From UMGS1901 sp934122115 (GTDB lineage: Bacteria > Bacillota > Clostridia > TANB77 > CAG-508), in contig CAKOVU010000001.1 of NCBI GenBank assembly GCA_934122115.1, forward strand, positions 186,001-250,000: a stretch of DNA of 64,000 nucleotides, given 5' to 3'. The translations under genes were made by a program, and so were the position numbers. The notes below the pieces were generated by a model. The model made no database searches, was not told where the DNA came from, and was given only the letters and a program-made list of their open reading frames with translations. Below, in pieces: positions 43,933 to 52,942 of the stretch (position 1 is its first letter; the number at the start of each line of letters is the position of its first letter).

Positions 43933-44754
43933 TTGAAAATTACAGACATTAAAGAATTGGAAATGCTATCAAATAATATTAGAAAAGGAATAATAGAAGA
44001 AGTATATTCTGCACAATCAGGGCACCCAGGAGGAGCGCTATCAATAGCAGATATATTAACAGTGCTATATTTTAATCAAATGAATATAAATCCACAAGAA
44101 CCAAAATCAAATTTAAGAGATAGATTGGTGCTATCAAAAGGGCATGCGTCTGCAGCCTTATATGCAGCATTAGCAGAAAGAGGTTTCTTAGATAAAGAAG
44201 AATTAAAAACTTTTAGAAAATTAGGAAGCAGATTACAAGGACATCCAGATATGGAAAAAGTACCTGGAATAGATATGTCCACAGGTTCATTGGGGCAGGG
44301 ATTATCAGTAGCTAATGGGATGGCAATCGCTTCTAAAATGGACAATCTAGGTTGCAGGGTATATTGCATATTAGGTGATGGAGAGATAGAAGAAGGCCAA
44401 ATATGGGAAGCAGCGATGACTTCAAATAAGTATAAACTGGATAATTTGTGTGTGATTCTAGATTATAATGGACTTCAAATAGATGGAACAATAGAAGAAG
44501 TGAAAGGGCTAGATTGCATAGAAAGCAAGTGGAAATCTTTTGGATTTAATACAATACTATGCGATGGACACAATATAGAAGAATTGATAAATGCTTTTGA
44601 AACAGCAAAACAAACTAAAGATGTTCCAAGTATAATTATTGCAAAAACAATAAAAGGAAAAGGTGTATCTTTTATGGAAGGTAAAGCCGAATGGCATGGT
44701 AAAGCACCTAATGAGGAAGAATATAATAAAGCAATGAAAGAGCTTGGAAAGTAA
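43933..44754 (+). CDS. Transketolase, N-terminal (thiamine-PP binding) subunit
   Basis: This is half of a split transketolase of the pentose phosphate pathway. It shows QSGHPGGALSIADIL, SKGHASAALYAAL, TGSLGQGLSVANGMA and the ThDP motif GDGEIEEGQIWEA. The TTG start at 43933 is chosen because AGGAGGAG lies just upstream; the open frame reaches back into the previous gene but that part is not homologous. About 273 residues. The C-terminal subunit follows. Confidence 0.92.
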   Translation: MKITDIKELEMLSNNIRKGIIEEVYSAQSGHPGGALSIADILTVLYFNQMNINPQEPKSNLRDRLVLSKGHASAALYAALAERGFLDKEELKTFRKLGSRLQGHPDMEKVPGIDMSTGSLGQGLSVANGMAIASKMDNLGCRVYCILGDGEIEEGQIWEAAMTSNKYKLDNLCVILDYNGLQIDGTIEEVKGLDCIESKWKSFGFNTILCDGHNIEELINAFETAKQTKDVPSIIIAKTIKGKGVSFMEGKAEWHGKAPNEEEYNKAMKELGK

Positions 44755-44766
44755 GAGGTGAGTTTT

Positions 44767-45690
44767 ATGGATATAAATAGAAAAATAGCAACTAGAGCAA
44801 GCTATGGCGAAGCATTAGCAGAACTAGGAAGCGAAAATGAAAATGTGGTGGTACTAGATGCAGATTTATCAGGAGCAACAAAAACATCAGTATTTGCTAA
44901 AAAGTTTCCAGATAGATTTTTTGATGTGGGAATTGCCGAACAAGATTTAATGGGAACTGCAACAGGGATGGCAACATTTGGAAAAATACCATATGTAAGT
45001 ACATTTGCAGTATTTGCAGCAGGAAGAGCATATGACCAAGTAAGAAACACAATAGCCCATACAAATTCAAATGTAAAAATTTGTGCAACGCATGCAGGAA
45101 TAACAGTAGGAGAAGATGGGGCTACGCACCAAATGCTAGAAGATATAGGAATGATGAAAGCTATTCCTAATATGACTGTTATTTGCCCATCAGATGATAC
45201 ACAAACCAAATGGATAATAAAAGAAATTTCTAAAATAGATGGCCCGGTGTATGTAAGATTATCAAGATTGGCTACACCAGTAATTTATGAAGAAGACAAT
45301 CAATTTGAAATAGGCAAGGGTGTTCAAATTGGTAATGGAACAGATGCAACAATAATTGCTACAGGAGTAACAGTGGCAGAAGCCATAAAAGCACAAGAAA
45401 TATTAAAAGGAAAAGGCATAGATGTAAGAGTAGTAGATATGCATACAATAAAACCAATAGATAAAGAACTTATTATAAAATGTGCGAAAGAAACGAAAAG
45501 AATAATAACAATAGAGGACCATAGCACAATTGGAGGATTAGGAAGTTCAGTATGTGATGTGTTATCAGAAAATTATCCAACAAAAGTGGAAAAAATGGGA
45601 ATTAATGACAAATTTGGAGAATCAGGAAAAGCCGAAGAATTAATGAGATTCTATGGGATAGATGCACAAGCAATAGTTGAAAAATTTTAG
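44767..45690 (+). CDS. Transketolase, C-terminal subunit
   Basis: The pyrimidine-binding and C-terminal domains are shown by ASYGEALAELGSENENVVVL, DADLSGATKT, FFDVGIAEQDLMGTATGMA, and the ATHAGITVGEDGATHQMLED line (His and Glu near the ThDP site), with a final IEDHSTIGGLGSSV domain. About 307 residues. Start at 44767 (AGAGGTGA upstream). Pairs with the preceding gene to make the enzyme. Confidence 0.93.
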   Translation: MDINRKIATRASYGEALAELGSENENVVVLDADLSGATKTSVFAKKFPDRFFDVGIAEQDLMGTATGMATFGKIPYVSTFAVFAAGRAYDQVRNTIAHTNSNVKICATHAGITVGEDGATHQMLEDIGMMKAIPNMTVICPSDDTQTKWIIKEISKIDGPVYVRLSRLATPVIYEEDNQFEIGKGVQIGNGTDATIIATGVTVAEAIKAQEILKGKGIDVRVVDMHTIKPIDKELIIKCAKETKRIITIEDHSTIGGLGSSVCDVLSENYPTKVEKMGINDKFGESGKAEELMRFYGIDAQAIVEKF

Positions 45691-45744
45691 TTTTAATTGT
45701 GAATTTTTTGTGAATTTTAAGAAAAGGAGAAAAATAAAGAAAAG

Positions 45745-45787
45745 TAGTATTTTAGGTAGTTTAATGCTCTAAAATACTATTTTTTTT
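45745..45787 (+). terminator. Terminator after transketolase
   Basis: TAGTATTTTAG (45745-45755) pairs with CTAAAATACTA (45769-45779), followed by a run of T. Confidence 0.8.
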
Positions 45788-45799
45788 AGAAAAATAGTA

Positions 45800-45828
45800 T
45801 TGCAATTAATTGTGTTTATTGTTATGAT
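45800..45828 (+). promoter_or_regulatory. Sigma-A promoter of the ftsEX operon
   Basis: TTGCAA (45800-45805) and TATGAT (45823-45828) are 17 bp apart, 45 bp before ftsE. Confidence 0.66.
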
Positions 45829-45872
45829 ATAGAAGAACTATTATAGAAAAATTGAAAGGAAAGAAACTCGTA

Positions 45873-46556
45873 ATGATAGAATTTAGAAATGTTTCTAAAA
45901 AATATGATACTGGAACAGAAGCTGTGCATAATGCTAGTTTTAAGATAGAAAAAGGAGATTTTGCCTTTTTAGTAGGAAGCTCTGGTTCAGGAAAATCTAC
46001 ATTAATAAAATTAATATTAAAAGAAGAAGAGCCTACATCAGGCAATATTATAATAAATGGAAAAGATACTACATTTTTAAAACCAAAAAGAGTTCCATAT
46101 TTACGTAGGAGTATGGGAGTTGTGTTTCAAGACTTTAGGCTTTTACCAGATAAAACAGTGTACGAAAATGTAGCTTTTGCAATGTATATAGTAAATGCTA
46201 CACCAAAGCATATAAGAAGGCAAGTACCAATGGTATTATCAATGGTAGGGCTTACAGATAAAGCAAAAGTATACCCAAATGAATTGTCAGGAGGGGAACA
46301 GCAAAGAGTAGCTTTAGCAAGAGCCTTAGTAAATAATCCATCAATGCTAATTGCAGATGAGCCTACAGGTAACTTGGATCCAGAAACAGCATGGGATATA
46401 ATGAAATTGCTAAATGAAATAAATTTAAGGGGCACAACATTAGTAGTAGCAACACATGCTAAGGACATTGTAGACAGAATGAATAAAAGAGTTATCCGTA
46501 TAGAAAAAGGAAATATAATAAGTGATAAAAAAGGTGGGTATGATAGTGAAGCATAA
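45873..46556 (+). CDS. ftsE: Cell-division ATP-binding protein FtsE
   Basis: ABC ATPase with Walker A GSSGSGKSTLIKLI, signature LSGGEQQRVALARAL and Walker B LIADEPTGNLDPE; the N-terminus MIEFRNVSKKYDTGTEAVH is typical. With FtsX it transmits ATP hydrolysis to peptidoglycan hydrolases outside the membrane. 227 residues. It overlaps ftsX. Confidence 0.96.
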   Translation: MIEFRNVSKKYDTGTEAVHNASFKIEKGDFAFLVGSSGSGKSTLIKLILKEEEPTSGNIIINGKDTTFLKPKRVPYLRRSMGVVFQDFRLLPDKTVYENVAFAMYIVNATPKHIRRQVPMVLSMVGLTDKAKVYPNELSGGEQQRVALARALVNNPSMLIADEPTGNLDPETAWDIMKLLNEINLRGTTLVVATHAKDIVDRMNKRVIRIEKGNIISDKKGGYDSEA

Positions 46557-47445
46557 TGTTTTATGGTATTTATTAGGAGAAGGTTTTAGAAATGTATTTA
46601 ATAATAAAAAATCATCAGGTGCATCACTAGCAATAATGTGTGCAACTATGCTGATTTTTGGGGTATTCTTTCTAATTGTAGAAAACATAAATAATATGGT
46701 AAATACATTGGAAGAAAAACAAGGAATGCAAGTGTTTATAAAAGAAGATGCAACAGATGCAGATATGGAAAAATTAGGAGAACAAATAAAAGCACTAGAT
46801 GGAGTAAACACGGTTACCTTTGTATCAAAAGCAGAAGCTTTAGATAGTGTAAAGCAAAAATTAAAAGATAAACAAAAAATATTAATAGGCTGGGATGAAG
46901 AAAATCCATTCAGAGCATCATATGTAGTAACATTAACAGATTTAAAGCTTAGCTCATCAATACAAGATGAAATTTCAAAATTCGATAATATTTACAGCAT
47001 AGAAAGTAAAGATGAAACAATTAATGCATTAGTATCAATAGCAAATGGCGTTAGAATAGTTTCTGCAACAATATTAATTCTATTAATATTAATATCAGTA
47101 TTTATAATAGCAAATACAATTAAGCTAACAGTACATGCAAGAAGAAAAGAAATATCTATAATGAAATATGTTGGAGCAACAGATGGATTTATAAGATGGC
47201 CTTTCATAATAGAAGGTATATTAATAGGAATGATGGCAGCGCTAATATCTGTAGGATTACTAGCAATAGTGTACACATTATTATCAAACTCAATGCAAAA
47301 TTCAACGGTAATCCAAAGAATGGGAGTAAACTTATTAGCATTTAATCAAATGATAAATCTGCTAGCCATAGTGTATGTAATAATGGGAACTGGAATAGGT
47401 GCATTAGGAAGTAGCATTTCAATGAGAAAATATTTAAAAGTTTAA
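46546..47445 (+). CDS. ftsX: Cell-division membrane protein FtsX
   Basis: Four membrane helices with an extracellular loop after the first (ASLAIMCATMLIFGVFFLIV, then KQGMQVFIKEDATDADMEK and LIGWDEENPFRASYVVTLTD), and a C-terminal FtsX permease domain (RKEISIMKYVGATDGFIRWPF split at 20). GTG at 46546 sits 8 bases after AAGGTGG; ATG at 46540 is the alternative. About 300 residues. It activates EnvC/PcsB-type hydrolases such as the next two genes. Confidence 0.94.
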   Translation: MKHNVLWYLLGEGFRNVFNNKKSSGASLAIMCATMLIFGVFFLIVENINNMVNTLEEKQGMQVFIKEDATDADMEKLGEQIKALDGVNTVTFVSKAEALDSVKQKLKDKQKILIGWDEENPFRASYVVTLTDLKLSSSIQDEISKFDNIYSIESKDETINALVSIANGVRIVSATILILLILISVFIIANTIKLTVHARRKEISIMKYVGATDGFIRWPFIIEGILIGMMAALISVGLLAIVYTLLSNSMQNSTVIQRMGVNLLAFNQMINLLAIVYVIMGTGIGALGSSISMRKYLKV

Positions 47446-47460
47446 AAGGAGAAAAAACGT

Positions 47461-48624
47461 ATGAAAACAAAATTATTAATCAAACTACTGTCAATACTTG
47501 TAGTTTTGAGCATAATTAGTTCAATTACATTAAAAGTATTTGCTGCAACTGAGCAAGATAAAAGCAATTTACAAGATAAAATAAATCAAACAAAGCAGGA
47601 TTTAAATAATATATCTGATAATAAGGAAGAAGCTCAAAGTGAATTAGATAAAATAAATGATCAAGTAAGCCAAGTACAAAACGATATATCAAAATTAAAA
47701 GCTCAACTTTCAGAATTAAATTCGCAAATAGCAGAGAAAGAAGCGGAAATAACCAAAGAAGAAGAAGAGATAAAAGCTAAGGACGAGCTTTTGAAGCAAA
47801 GAATGGTTGCTCTATATGAAGCTGGTGATACTACATTTTTAGATGTATTGCTTAATTCTGATAATCTATTAGATTTTATATCTGGTTATTCTGTAATTCA
47901 AACAATAGTTGAAACAGATACAAAATTAATAAATGAATTGGAAGCTCAAAAAGAACAATTAGAGAAAGATAAAGAAGAAATAGAATCAAATAAAAGCAAA
48001 GTAGAAGACCTAAAAAAAGAGCAAGAAATAAAAAATGCAACATTAATAAGCTTACAAGATAGCAAAAAATCAGAGGTAAATAAGTTATCAGAAGAAGAAA
48101 AGAAAAAGCAATCAGAATTAGAAGAATATAATGCTGCAATGGTAAAAGTAAATGAAGAATTGGAAAGAATTTGGCAAGAAAACCAGAAGAAAACTGATGG
48201 AATAAATTTTGATGGAAGTTTTATATGGCCTTGCAATAATAAGCAAGTAACATCAAGAATGAAATATAGATGGGGAAGATGGCATAAAGGTATAGATATA
48301 GGTGCAAGATATGAAAATGTATATGCTGCAGCTTCAGGGTATGCTTATAATGATACAAATCCAGGGGGATATGGTATATACATAATGATAATTCATGGCG
48401 GTGGATATGTAACATTATATGGACATTTAAATTCTAGCCACATATCAAATGGACAATATGTTTCACAAGGACAAGTTATAGCAACTTCAGGAAATTCTGG
48501 AGGAAGCACAGGAGCACATTTACATTTTGAAATAAGAAAAGCATCATCAAGAGCTGATTTCTTCGGAAATAACTGGTTAAACCCATTGGATTATTTACCT
48601 GGCGGATATACAATGTTAGACTAA
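47461..48624 (+). CDS. EnvC/PcsB-like coiled-coil LytM (M23) peptidase 1
   Basis: A signal peptide (LLSILVVLSIISSITLKVFA) is followed by long coiled coils to about residue 240 and a LytM domain (GRWHKGIDIGARYENVYAAA, TLYGHLNSSH, GAHLHFEIRKAS). All zinc ligands are present. It directly follows ftsX and has the architecture of hydrolases autoinhibited by their coiled coil and released by FtsEX. 387 residues. Confidence 0.9.
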   Translation: MKTKLLIKLLSILVVLSIISSITLKVFAATEQDKSNLQDKINQTKQDLNNISDNKEEAQSELDKINDQVSQVQNDISKLKAQLSELNSQIAEKEAEITKEEEEIKAKDELLKQRMVALYEAGDTTFLDVLLNSDNLLDFISGYSVIQTIVETDTKLINELEAQKEQLEKDKEEIESNKSKVEDLKKEQEIKNATLISLQDSKKSEVNKLSEEEKKKQSELEEYNAAMVKVNEELERIWQENQKKTDGINFDGSFIWPCNNKQVTSRMKYRWGRWHKGIDIGARYENVYAAASGYAYNDTNPGGYGIYIMIIHGGGYVTLYGHLNSSHISNGQYVSQGQVIATSGNSGGSTGAHLHFEIRKASSRADFFGNNWLNPLDYLPGGYTMLD

Positions 48625-48646
48625 TACATATGAAGGGAGAACATTT

Positions 48647-49882
48647 ATGAGAAAAAAGATATTATCATGTATATTGATGTGTTTGATAATAGTATCTTTC
48701 TCAATAAATGTTTTTTCTGTTGATGAAAATCAAGAAACAAATAGCATTGCAGAGAACAAAACACTAGAAGAACAACAAAGAGAATTGAACACAAAAATAG
48801 ATGAATCAAACACAAAGCTGGAATATGTGCAAGGTGAGATGGGAGAAACATTAAAAAAAGTAGAGGAACTAAATGACTCTATTACAGATTACGAAGCACA
48901 ATACTCAGATTTAGAAAATCAAATTACAACATTAGAAAATCAAATAAAAACTGACAGTGCACAAATACAAGAAATACAAGAAGAATATGATAGAAAAGAA
49001 AAAATATTAAAAAGAAGAACAGTAGCATTATATGAAGCAGGAGAAACAACTTACTTAGACTTTTTGTTAACATCAAAAAGCATAGTAGAATTTTTATCAA
49101 ATTATTTTATTATTAGTGAAATAATAGAATATGATAATAATTTATTAGAAGAATTAGATTACAAAAAAACTAAATTAGAAGAAGCAAAACAAAAACAGGA
49201 AGAACAAGAGAAAGAATTAAGAGTTGCTAAAAATAAAATAAATAGCACAAACATATTATTAAACAATACAAAGATTTTAAAAGAAAATTATATGCTAAAA
49301 TTAACAGATGAAGAAAAGACTTTGCAAGAGCAAATAGCGCAATATAAGGAAGAGCAGGCGGACTTAGAAAGAAAAATTTTAGCTTCAATAAATTGGACAG
49401 GTACCATGTCTATAAAATTTACAGGTGGAGTGATGGTATGGCCCATTGCAATGGAAGGCACATACATAACATCTGGATATGGAAATAGGTTGCATCCAAT
49501 ACAGGGAGTGTATAAAAACCATGCTGGAATAGATATATCAGGAAGCAACGTGAATGGAGCGCCAGTGGTTGCAGCAGCAGATGGTGTAGTTACATATGCT
49601 GGTTGGATTGGCGGATATGGAAATTGCATAATAATAAACCACGGAAGCGGAATAGTTTCGCTATATGGCCATGGTTCGGAAACTGTTGCTACAGTTGGGC
49701 AAGTTGTAAAGCAAGGTGATATAATAATGAAAGTTGGCTCAACCGGAAATTCAACAGGCCCACATGTGCATTTTGAGATAAGAAAAAATGGAGAAGTGGT
49801 AGATCCAATTCCATATTTAAATGGTGAAATAACAAACATAGATGGAGAAAATACAAATAATGAAATTGCAAATAGTGAATGA
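48647..49882 (+). CDS. EnvC/PcsB-like coiled-coil LytM (M23) peptidase 2
   Basis: A paralog of the preceding gene: signal peptide (CILMCLIIVSFSINVFSVD), coiled coils (NKTLEEQQRELNTKIDES onward), then LytM with NHAGIDISGSNVNGAPVVAA, SLYGHGSET and GPHVHFEIRKNG. Both share VALYEAG(D/E)TT and DFLLTSKS-like lines in the hinge. 411 residues. Why two copies follow one FtsEX is unclear; they may act at different stages. Confidence 0.9.
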   Translation: MRKKILSCILMCLIIVSFSINVFSVDENQETNSIAENKTLEEQQRELNTKIDESNTKLEYVQGEMGETLKKVEELNDSITDYEAQYSDLENQITTLENQIKTDSAQIQEIQEEYDRKEKILKRRTVALYEAGETTYLDFLLTSKSIVEFLSNYFIISEIIEYDNNLLEELDYKKTKLEEAKQKQEEQEKELRVAKNKINSTNILLNNTKILKENYMLKLTDEEKTLQEQIAQYKEEQADLERKILASINWTGTMSIKFTGGVMVWPIAMEGTYITSGYGNRLHPIQGVYKNHAGIDISGSNVNGAPVVAAADGVVTYAGWIGGYGNCIIINHGSGIVSLYGHGSETVATVGQVVKQGDIIMKVGSTGNSTGPHVHFEIRKNGEVVDPIPYLNGEITNIDGENTNNEIANSE

Positions 49883-49938
49883 TTTTAATTTTGTTAAATA
49901 TAATAAAAATAACTAAATACATGAAAGGATAAAATAAA

Positions 49939-51141
49939 ATGAATGATAACAAAAAACAAAATATTTATAAAATTATAATGTTAGTAGCTTTAACTGCATT
50001 AATTACTTTTATAGTAACCACAATGACTTTATACAATAAATTTGAAAATCGCAATATGCTATCAAATACTGCTAATGTGCAAATTACAAGTGAAAGAGGA
50101 CTAACAGGTACATTAAAAGAATTTAAAAACATATTAGAAGAAAAATATGTAGGAGAAATAGATGAAAATGCTTTAATAGAAGGTGCATTGAAAGGTTATG
50201 TTGATGCTGTTGGGGATCCATATACTGAATATTTAACAAAAGAAGAAATGGATGAACTAATGGAAGATACCAGTGGAAAATATGTGGGGATAGGAGTTTA
50301 TGTGGCAAACAATACAGCTGATAATACTATTTTAGTTGTAGGAATAATGAATGGATCTCCAGCGTTAGAAGCAGGAATGGAACCTGGCGATATTATAGAA
50401 AAAATTGATGGAGTAGAATATAAAGGGGAAGAGCTTTCAAAAGCTACATCAGTATTAAAAGGTCAAGAGAACACAACAGTAAAAGTAACAGTTTTAAGAG
50501 ATGGAGAAGAAAAAGAATTAACAGTTACAAGAAAAACTATAACAGTGGAACATGTTACTTCAAAAATGCTTGAAGATAATGTAGGATATATCCAAATTGA
50601 TGCATTCGAAGATGGAGTTGCAGATAAATTTGAAGAAAAATATAATGAACTAAATAAATCAGGCTTAAAAGGATTAATAATAGATTTAAGAAGCAATGGT
50701 GGTGGAGTTGTAGATGAAGCTACAGATATAGCAGATTTATTTACTGAAAAAAATAAGCCAGTTTTAATAATGAAAGATAAAAATGGAGAAGAAACTATAA
50801 CGAAAGCTAAAAAAGAGCAAGTAATATCAAATATACCTGTGGTGATATTGACTAATGAAACTACTGCAAGCGCTTCAGAAATATTAGCAGGAGCATTAAG
50901 AGATAATTATAGTGCAAAATTAGTTGGAAAGACCACATATGGCAAAGGAGTAATACAAACGGTATATAAGCTAACTGATGGAAGTGGACTAAAAATAACA
51001 ACAGAAGAATATTACACACCAAGCCACAATAAAATACACAAAGTTGGATTAGTGCCAGATGAGGAAGTTGAAGAAGATACAGAAAATGAAGATAATGATA
51101 CACAACTAAATAAAGCAATAGAATTAATAAAAAATAAATAA
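49939..51141 (+). CDS. Carboxy-terminal processing protease (S41, CtpB type)
   Basis: An N-terminal anchor helix (IIMLVALTALITFIVTTMTL) precedes a PDZ domain (YVGIGVYVANNTADNTI, GSPALEAGMEPGDIIEKIDG). The S41 catalytic domain has GLIIDLRSNGGGVVDEA, Ser in NETTASASEILAGAL and Lys in VGKTTYGKGVIQTVY. About 400 residues. In spore formers such enzymes cut signalling factors across the membrane; adjacency to the spoIIA operon fits that but it may serve the ftsEX hydrolases. Confidence 0.93.
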   Translation: MNDNKKQNIYKIIMLVALTALITFIVTTMTLYNKFENRNMLSNTANVQITSERGLTGTLKEFKNILEEKYVGEIDENALIEGALKGYVDAVGDPYTEYLTKEEMDELMEDTSGKYVGIGVYVANNTADNTILVVGIMNGSPALEAGMEPGDIIEKIDGVEYKGEELSKATSVLKGQENTTVKVTVLRDGEEKELTVTRKTITVEHVTSKMLEDNVGYIQIDAFEDGVADKFEEKYNELNKSGLKGLIIDLRSNGGGVVDEATDIADLFTEKNKPVLIMKDKNGEETITKAKKEQVISNIPVVILTNETTASASEILAGALRDNYSAKLVGKTTYGKGVIQTVYKLTDGSGLKITTEEYYTPSHNKIHKVGLVPDEEVEEDTENEDNDTQLNKAIELIKNK

Positions 51142-51151
51142 AGTTTTAGAA

Positions 51152-51182
51152 AGAATAAGAAGAAAATCTTATTCTTTTTTTT
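51152..51182 (+). terminator. Terminator after ctpB
   Basis: AGAATAAG (51152-51159) pairs with CTTATTCT (51168-51175), followed by a run of T. Confidence 0.8.
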
Positions 51183-51248
51183 GTGCCCATAAGGACGAAA
51201 AATGTCGGAAACTTCCCATAAATCGATTAAAGATATCAAGTTTCGCTA

Positions 51249-51277
51249 TTGGAAAAATATGGAACTGAGAGTATACT
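51249..51277 (+). promoter_or_regulatory. Promoter of the spoIIA operon
   Basis: TTGGAA (51249-51254) and TATACT (51272-51277) are 17 bp apart, 34 bp before spoIIAA. A TGTCGGA at 51203-51209 is one base from the Spo0A box TGTCGAA, which would fit Spo0A control, but this is weak. Confidence 0.5.
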
Positions 51278-51310
51278 ATTTATAGTGAACAAATGGAGGG
51301 GGGATAAAAT

Positions 51311-51640
51311 GTGGAGTGTACATATTTGCCAAAGGACAAAGTACTTACACTAAAGATTACGGAAGAGATTGATGAGCATACTACAGAAAAAATGAGGAGG
51401 AAAATAGATAATGAAATTACTAGATTTTTGCCTAGAAAAGTTATATTTAATTTTAGTAACGTTACTTTTATGGACAGTGCAGGAATAGGAATGCTACTTG
51501 GAAGGTATAAAGTGGTTAGAATGCTGGGAGGAACCATAGAAATAATTAATATAAACAGGCAAGTAAAGAAACTGTTTGAAATGAGTGGAATTTTAAAAAT
51601 AATTCCAGTTACTGATAATTTAGAAGAAAATATAAGCTAG
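51311..51640 (+). CDS. spoIIAA: Anti-sigma F factor antagonist SpoIIAA
   Basis: A 109-residue STAS protein with the phosphorylatable serine in FMDSAGIGMLLGRYKVV. Unphosphorylated SpoIIAA binds SpoIIAB and frees sigma-F in the forespore. GTG start 7 bases after GGAGGGGGG. First gene of the operon. Confidence 0.95.
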   Translation: MECTYLPKDKVLTLKITEEIDEHTTEKMRRKIDNEITRFLPRKVIFNFSNVTFMDSAGIGMLLGRYKVVRMLGGTIEIININRQVKKLFEMSGILKIIPVTDNLEENIS

Positions 51641-51649
51641 GAGGAAAAG

Positions 51650-52168
51650 ATGGTAGGAATATATGATAATGAGATGAAATTGGAATTTGTAAGTAAATCA
51701 TCAAACGAAGCATTTGCACGTATAACGGTTGCAGCATTTGCTTCACAATTGGATCCAACAATTGAAGAGCTTTCGGATATAAAAACAGCTGTTTCGGAAG
51801 CAGTAACAAATTGCATAATACACGGATATGAGAATACAACAGGAATAGTGAAGGTTGAATGCAAATTGAAAGATAATTGGATTGAAATAGAAGTATCGGA
51901 CACTGGAAAAGGAATAGAGGATGTGGAATTAGCACGAAGACCACTATATACATCTAAAGCTAATTTGGAGAGGTCTGGTATGGGCTTTACTATTATGGAA
52001 AGCTTTATGGACGAAATTAGCGTGAAATCAATAGTAGGGCTAGGAACAAAAGTAGTAATGAAAAAGAAAATAAATAAAGAAGTAAATGAAAAGGAGAATG
52101 AAGAAGATAAAGAGGCGAAGGAAGAGATTATCAATATATTAAAATCAATATCAAATGAAGAAGGATAA
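51650..52168 (+). CDS. spoIIAB: Anti-sigma F factor SpoIIAB
   Basis: This GHKL kinase/anti-sigma has the N box SDIKTAVSEAVTNCIIHGYE, G1 VSDTGKGIEDVELARRPLY and G2 ERSGMGFTIMESFMD. It binds sigma-F and phosphorylates SpoIIAA. At 172 residues it carries a charged tail (KEVNEKENEEDKEAKEE) about 25 residues longer than usual. Confidence 0.95.
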   Translation: MVGIYDNEMKLEFVSKSSNEAFARITVAAFASQLDPTIEELSDIKTAVSEAVTNCIIHGYENTTGIVKVECKLKDNWIEIEVSDTGKGIEDVELARRPLYTSKANLERSGMGFTIMESFMDEISVKSIVGLGTKVVMKKKINKEVNEKENEEDKEAKEEIINILKSISNEEG

Positions 52169-52175
52169 GATAATC

Positions 52176-52923
52176 ATGTTTGAAAGTAAATATGAAGACA
52201 TAATAGCCGCTCAAAATGGTGATGAAAATAAAATGGCTAGCCTCGTAAGTAAAAATATGGGGCTAGTTTATAGCATTACAAAAAGGTTTCAAGGCAGAGG
52301 ATTTGAGACGGAAGATTTAAACCAAATTGGTACTTTAGGATTAATAAAAGCAATAAAGCAATTCAATGCATCATACAATGTTCAATTATCTACATATTGT
52401 GTTCCGTATATTTTAGGAGAAGTAAAAAAATATGTTAGAGATGATGGCAAGATTAAGGTTAGCAGGAGTGTAAAGGATTTAAGCATAAAAATAAACATGG
52501 TGCGAAAGGAATATCTAAAGAAGCGGAAAAGAAATTACAATAGAGGAGCTTGCAAAAATTTTACATGTTACAAAAGAAGAAATAGCATTAGCAATAGATG
52601 CAACGGCAAGCAATGTGGTAACTTCTATAAATGAGCCAATATATGGTAGTGAAGGAGATGAAGTTTTTGTAGAAGATACCATACAATCAAATAAAAATGA
52701 AGAAGTGGATATAACCAATAAAATATGTATACAGCAATTAATGCAAACGTTGAACGGAAGAGAAAGAGAGATAATAACACTAAGATATTTTAAAGATAAT
52801 ACACAAACGCAAGTATCAAAAATGCTAGGAATAAGCCAAGTTCAAATATCTAGGATAGAAAAAAAGGTGCTTTTAGCAATGAGAAAAACTTTAGAAGAAA
52901 ATAGAAAAATGCAGACTTTGTAA
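52176..52923 (+). pseudogene. sigF: Sporulation sigma factor sigma-F, apparent frameshift
   Basis: The N-terminal half is a clear sigma-F (LVYSITKRFQGRGFETEDL, NQIGTLGLIKAIKQF, YILGEVKKYVRDDGKIKVSR). The frame shifts near 52524: the upstream frame runs to a stop at 52634, while the true continuation is one base out of phase (GKEITIEELAKILHVTKEE, then INEPIYGSEGDE and region 4 LNGREREIITLRYF...VSKMLGISQVQISRIEKK). Deleting the C before GGA gives one 248-residue protein of normal sigma-F length. Real mutation would abolish forespore gene expression; error is the main alternative. Start at 52176. Confidence 0.88.
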
Positions 52924-52942
52924 TAAAGTAGAAAGAGAAAAA

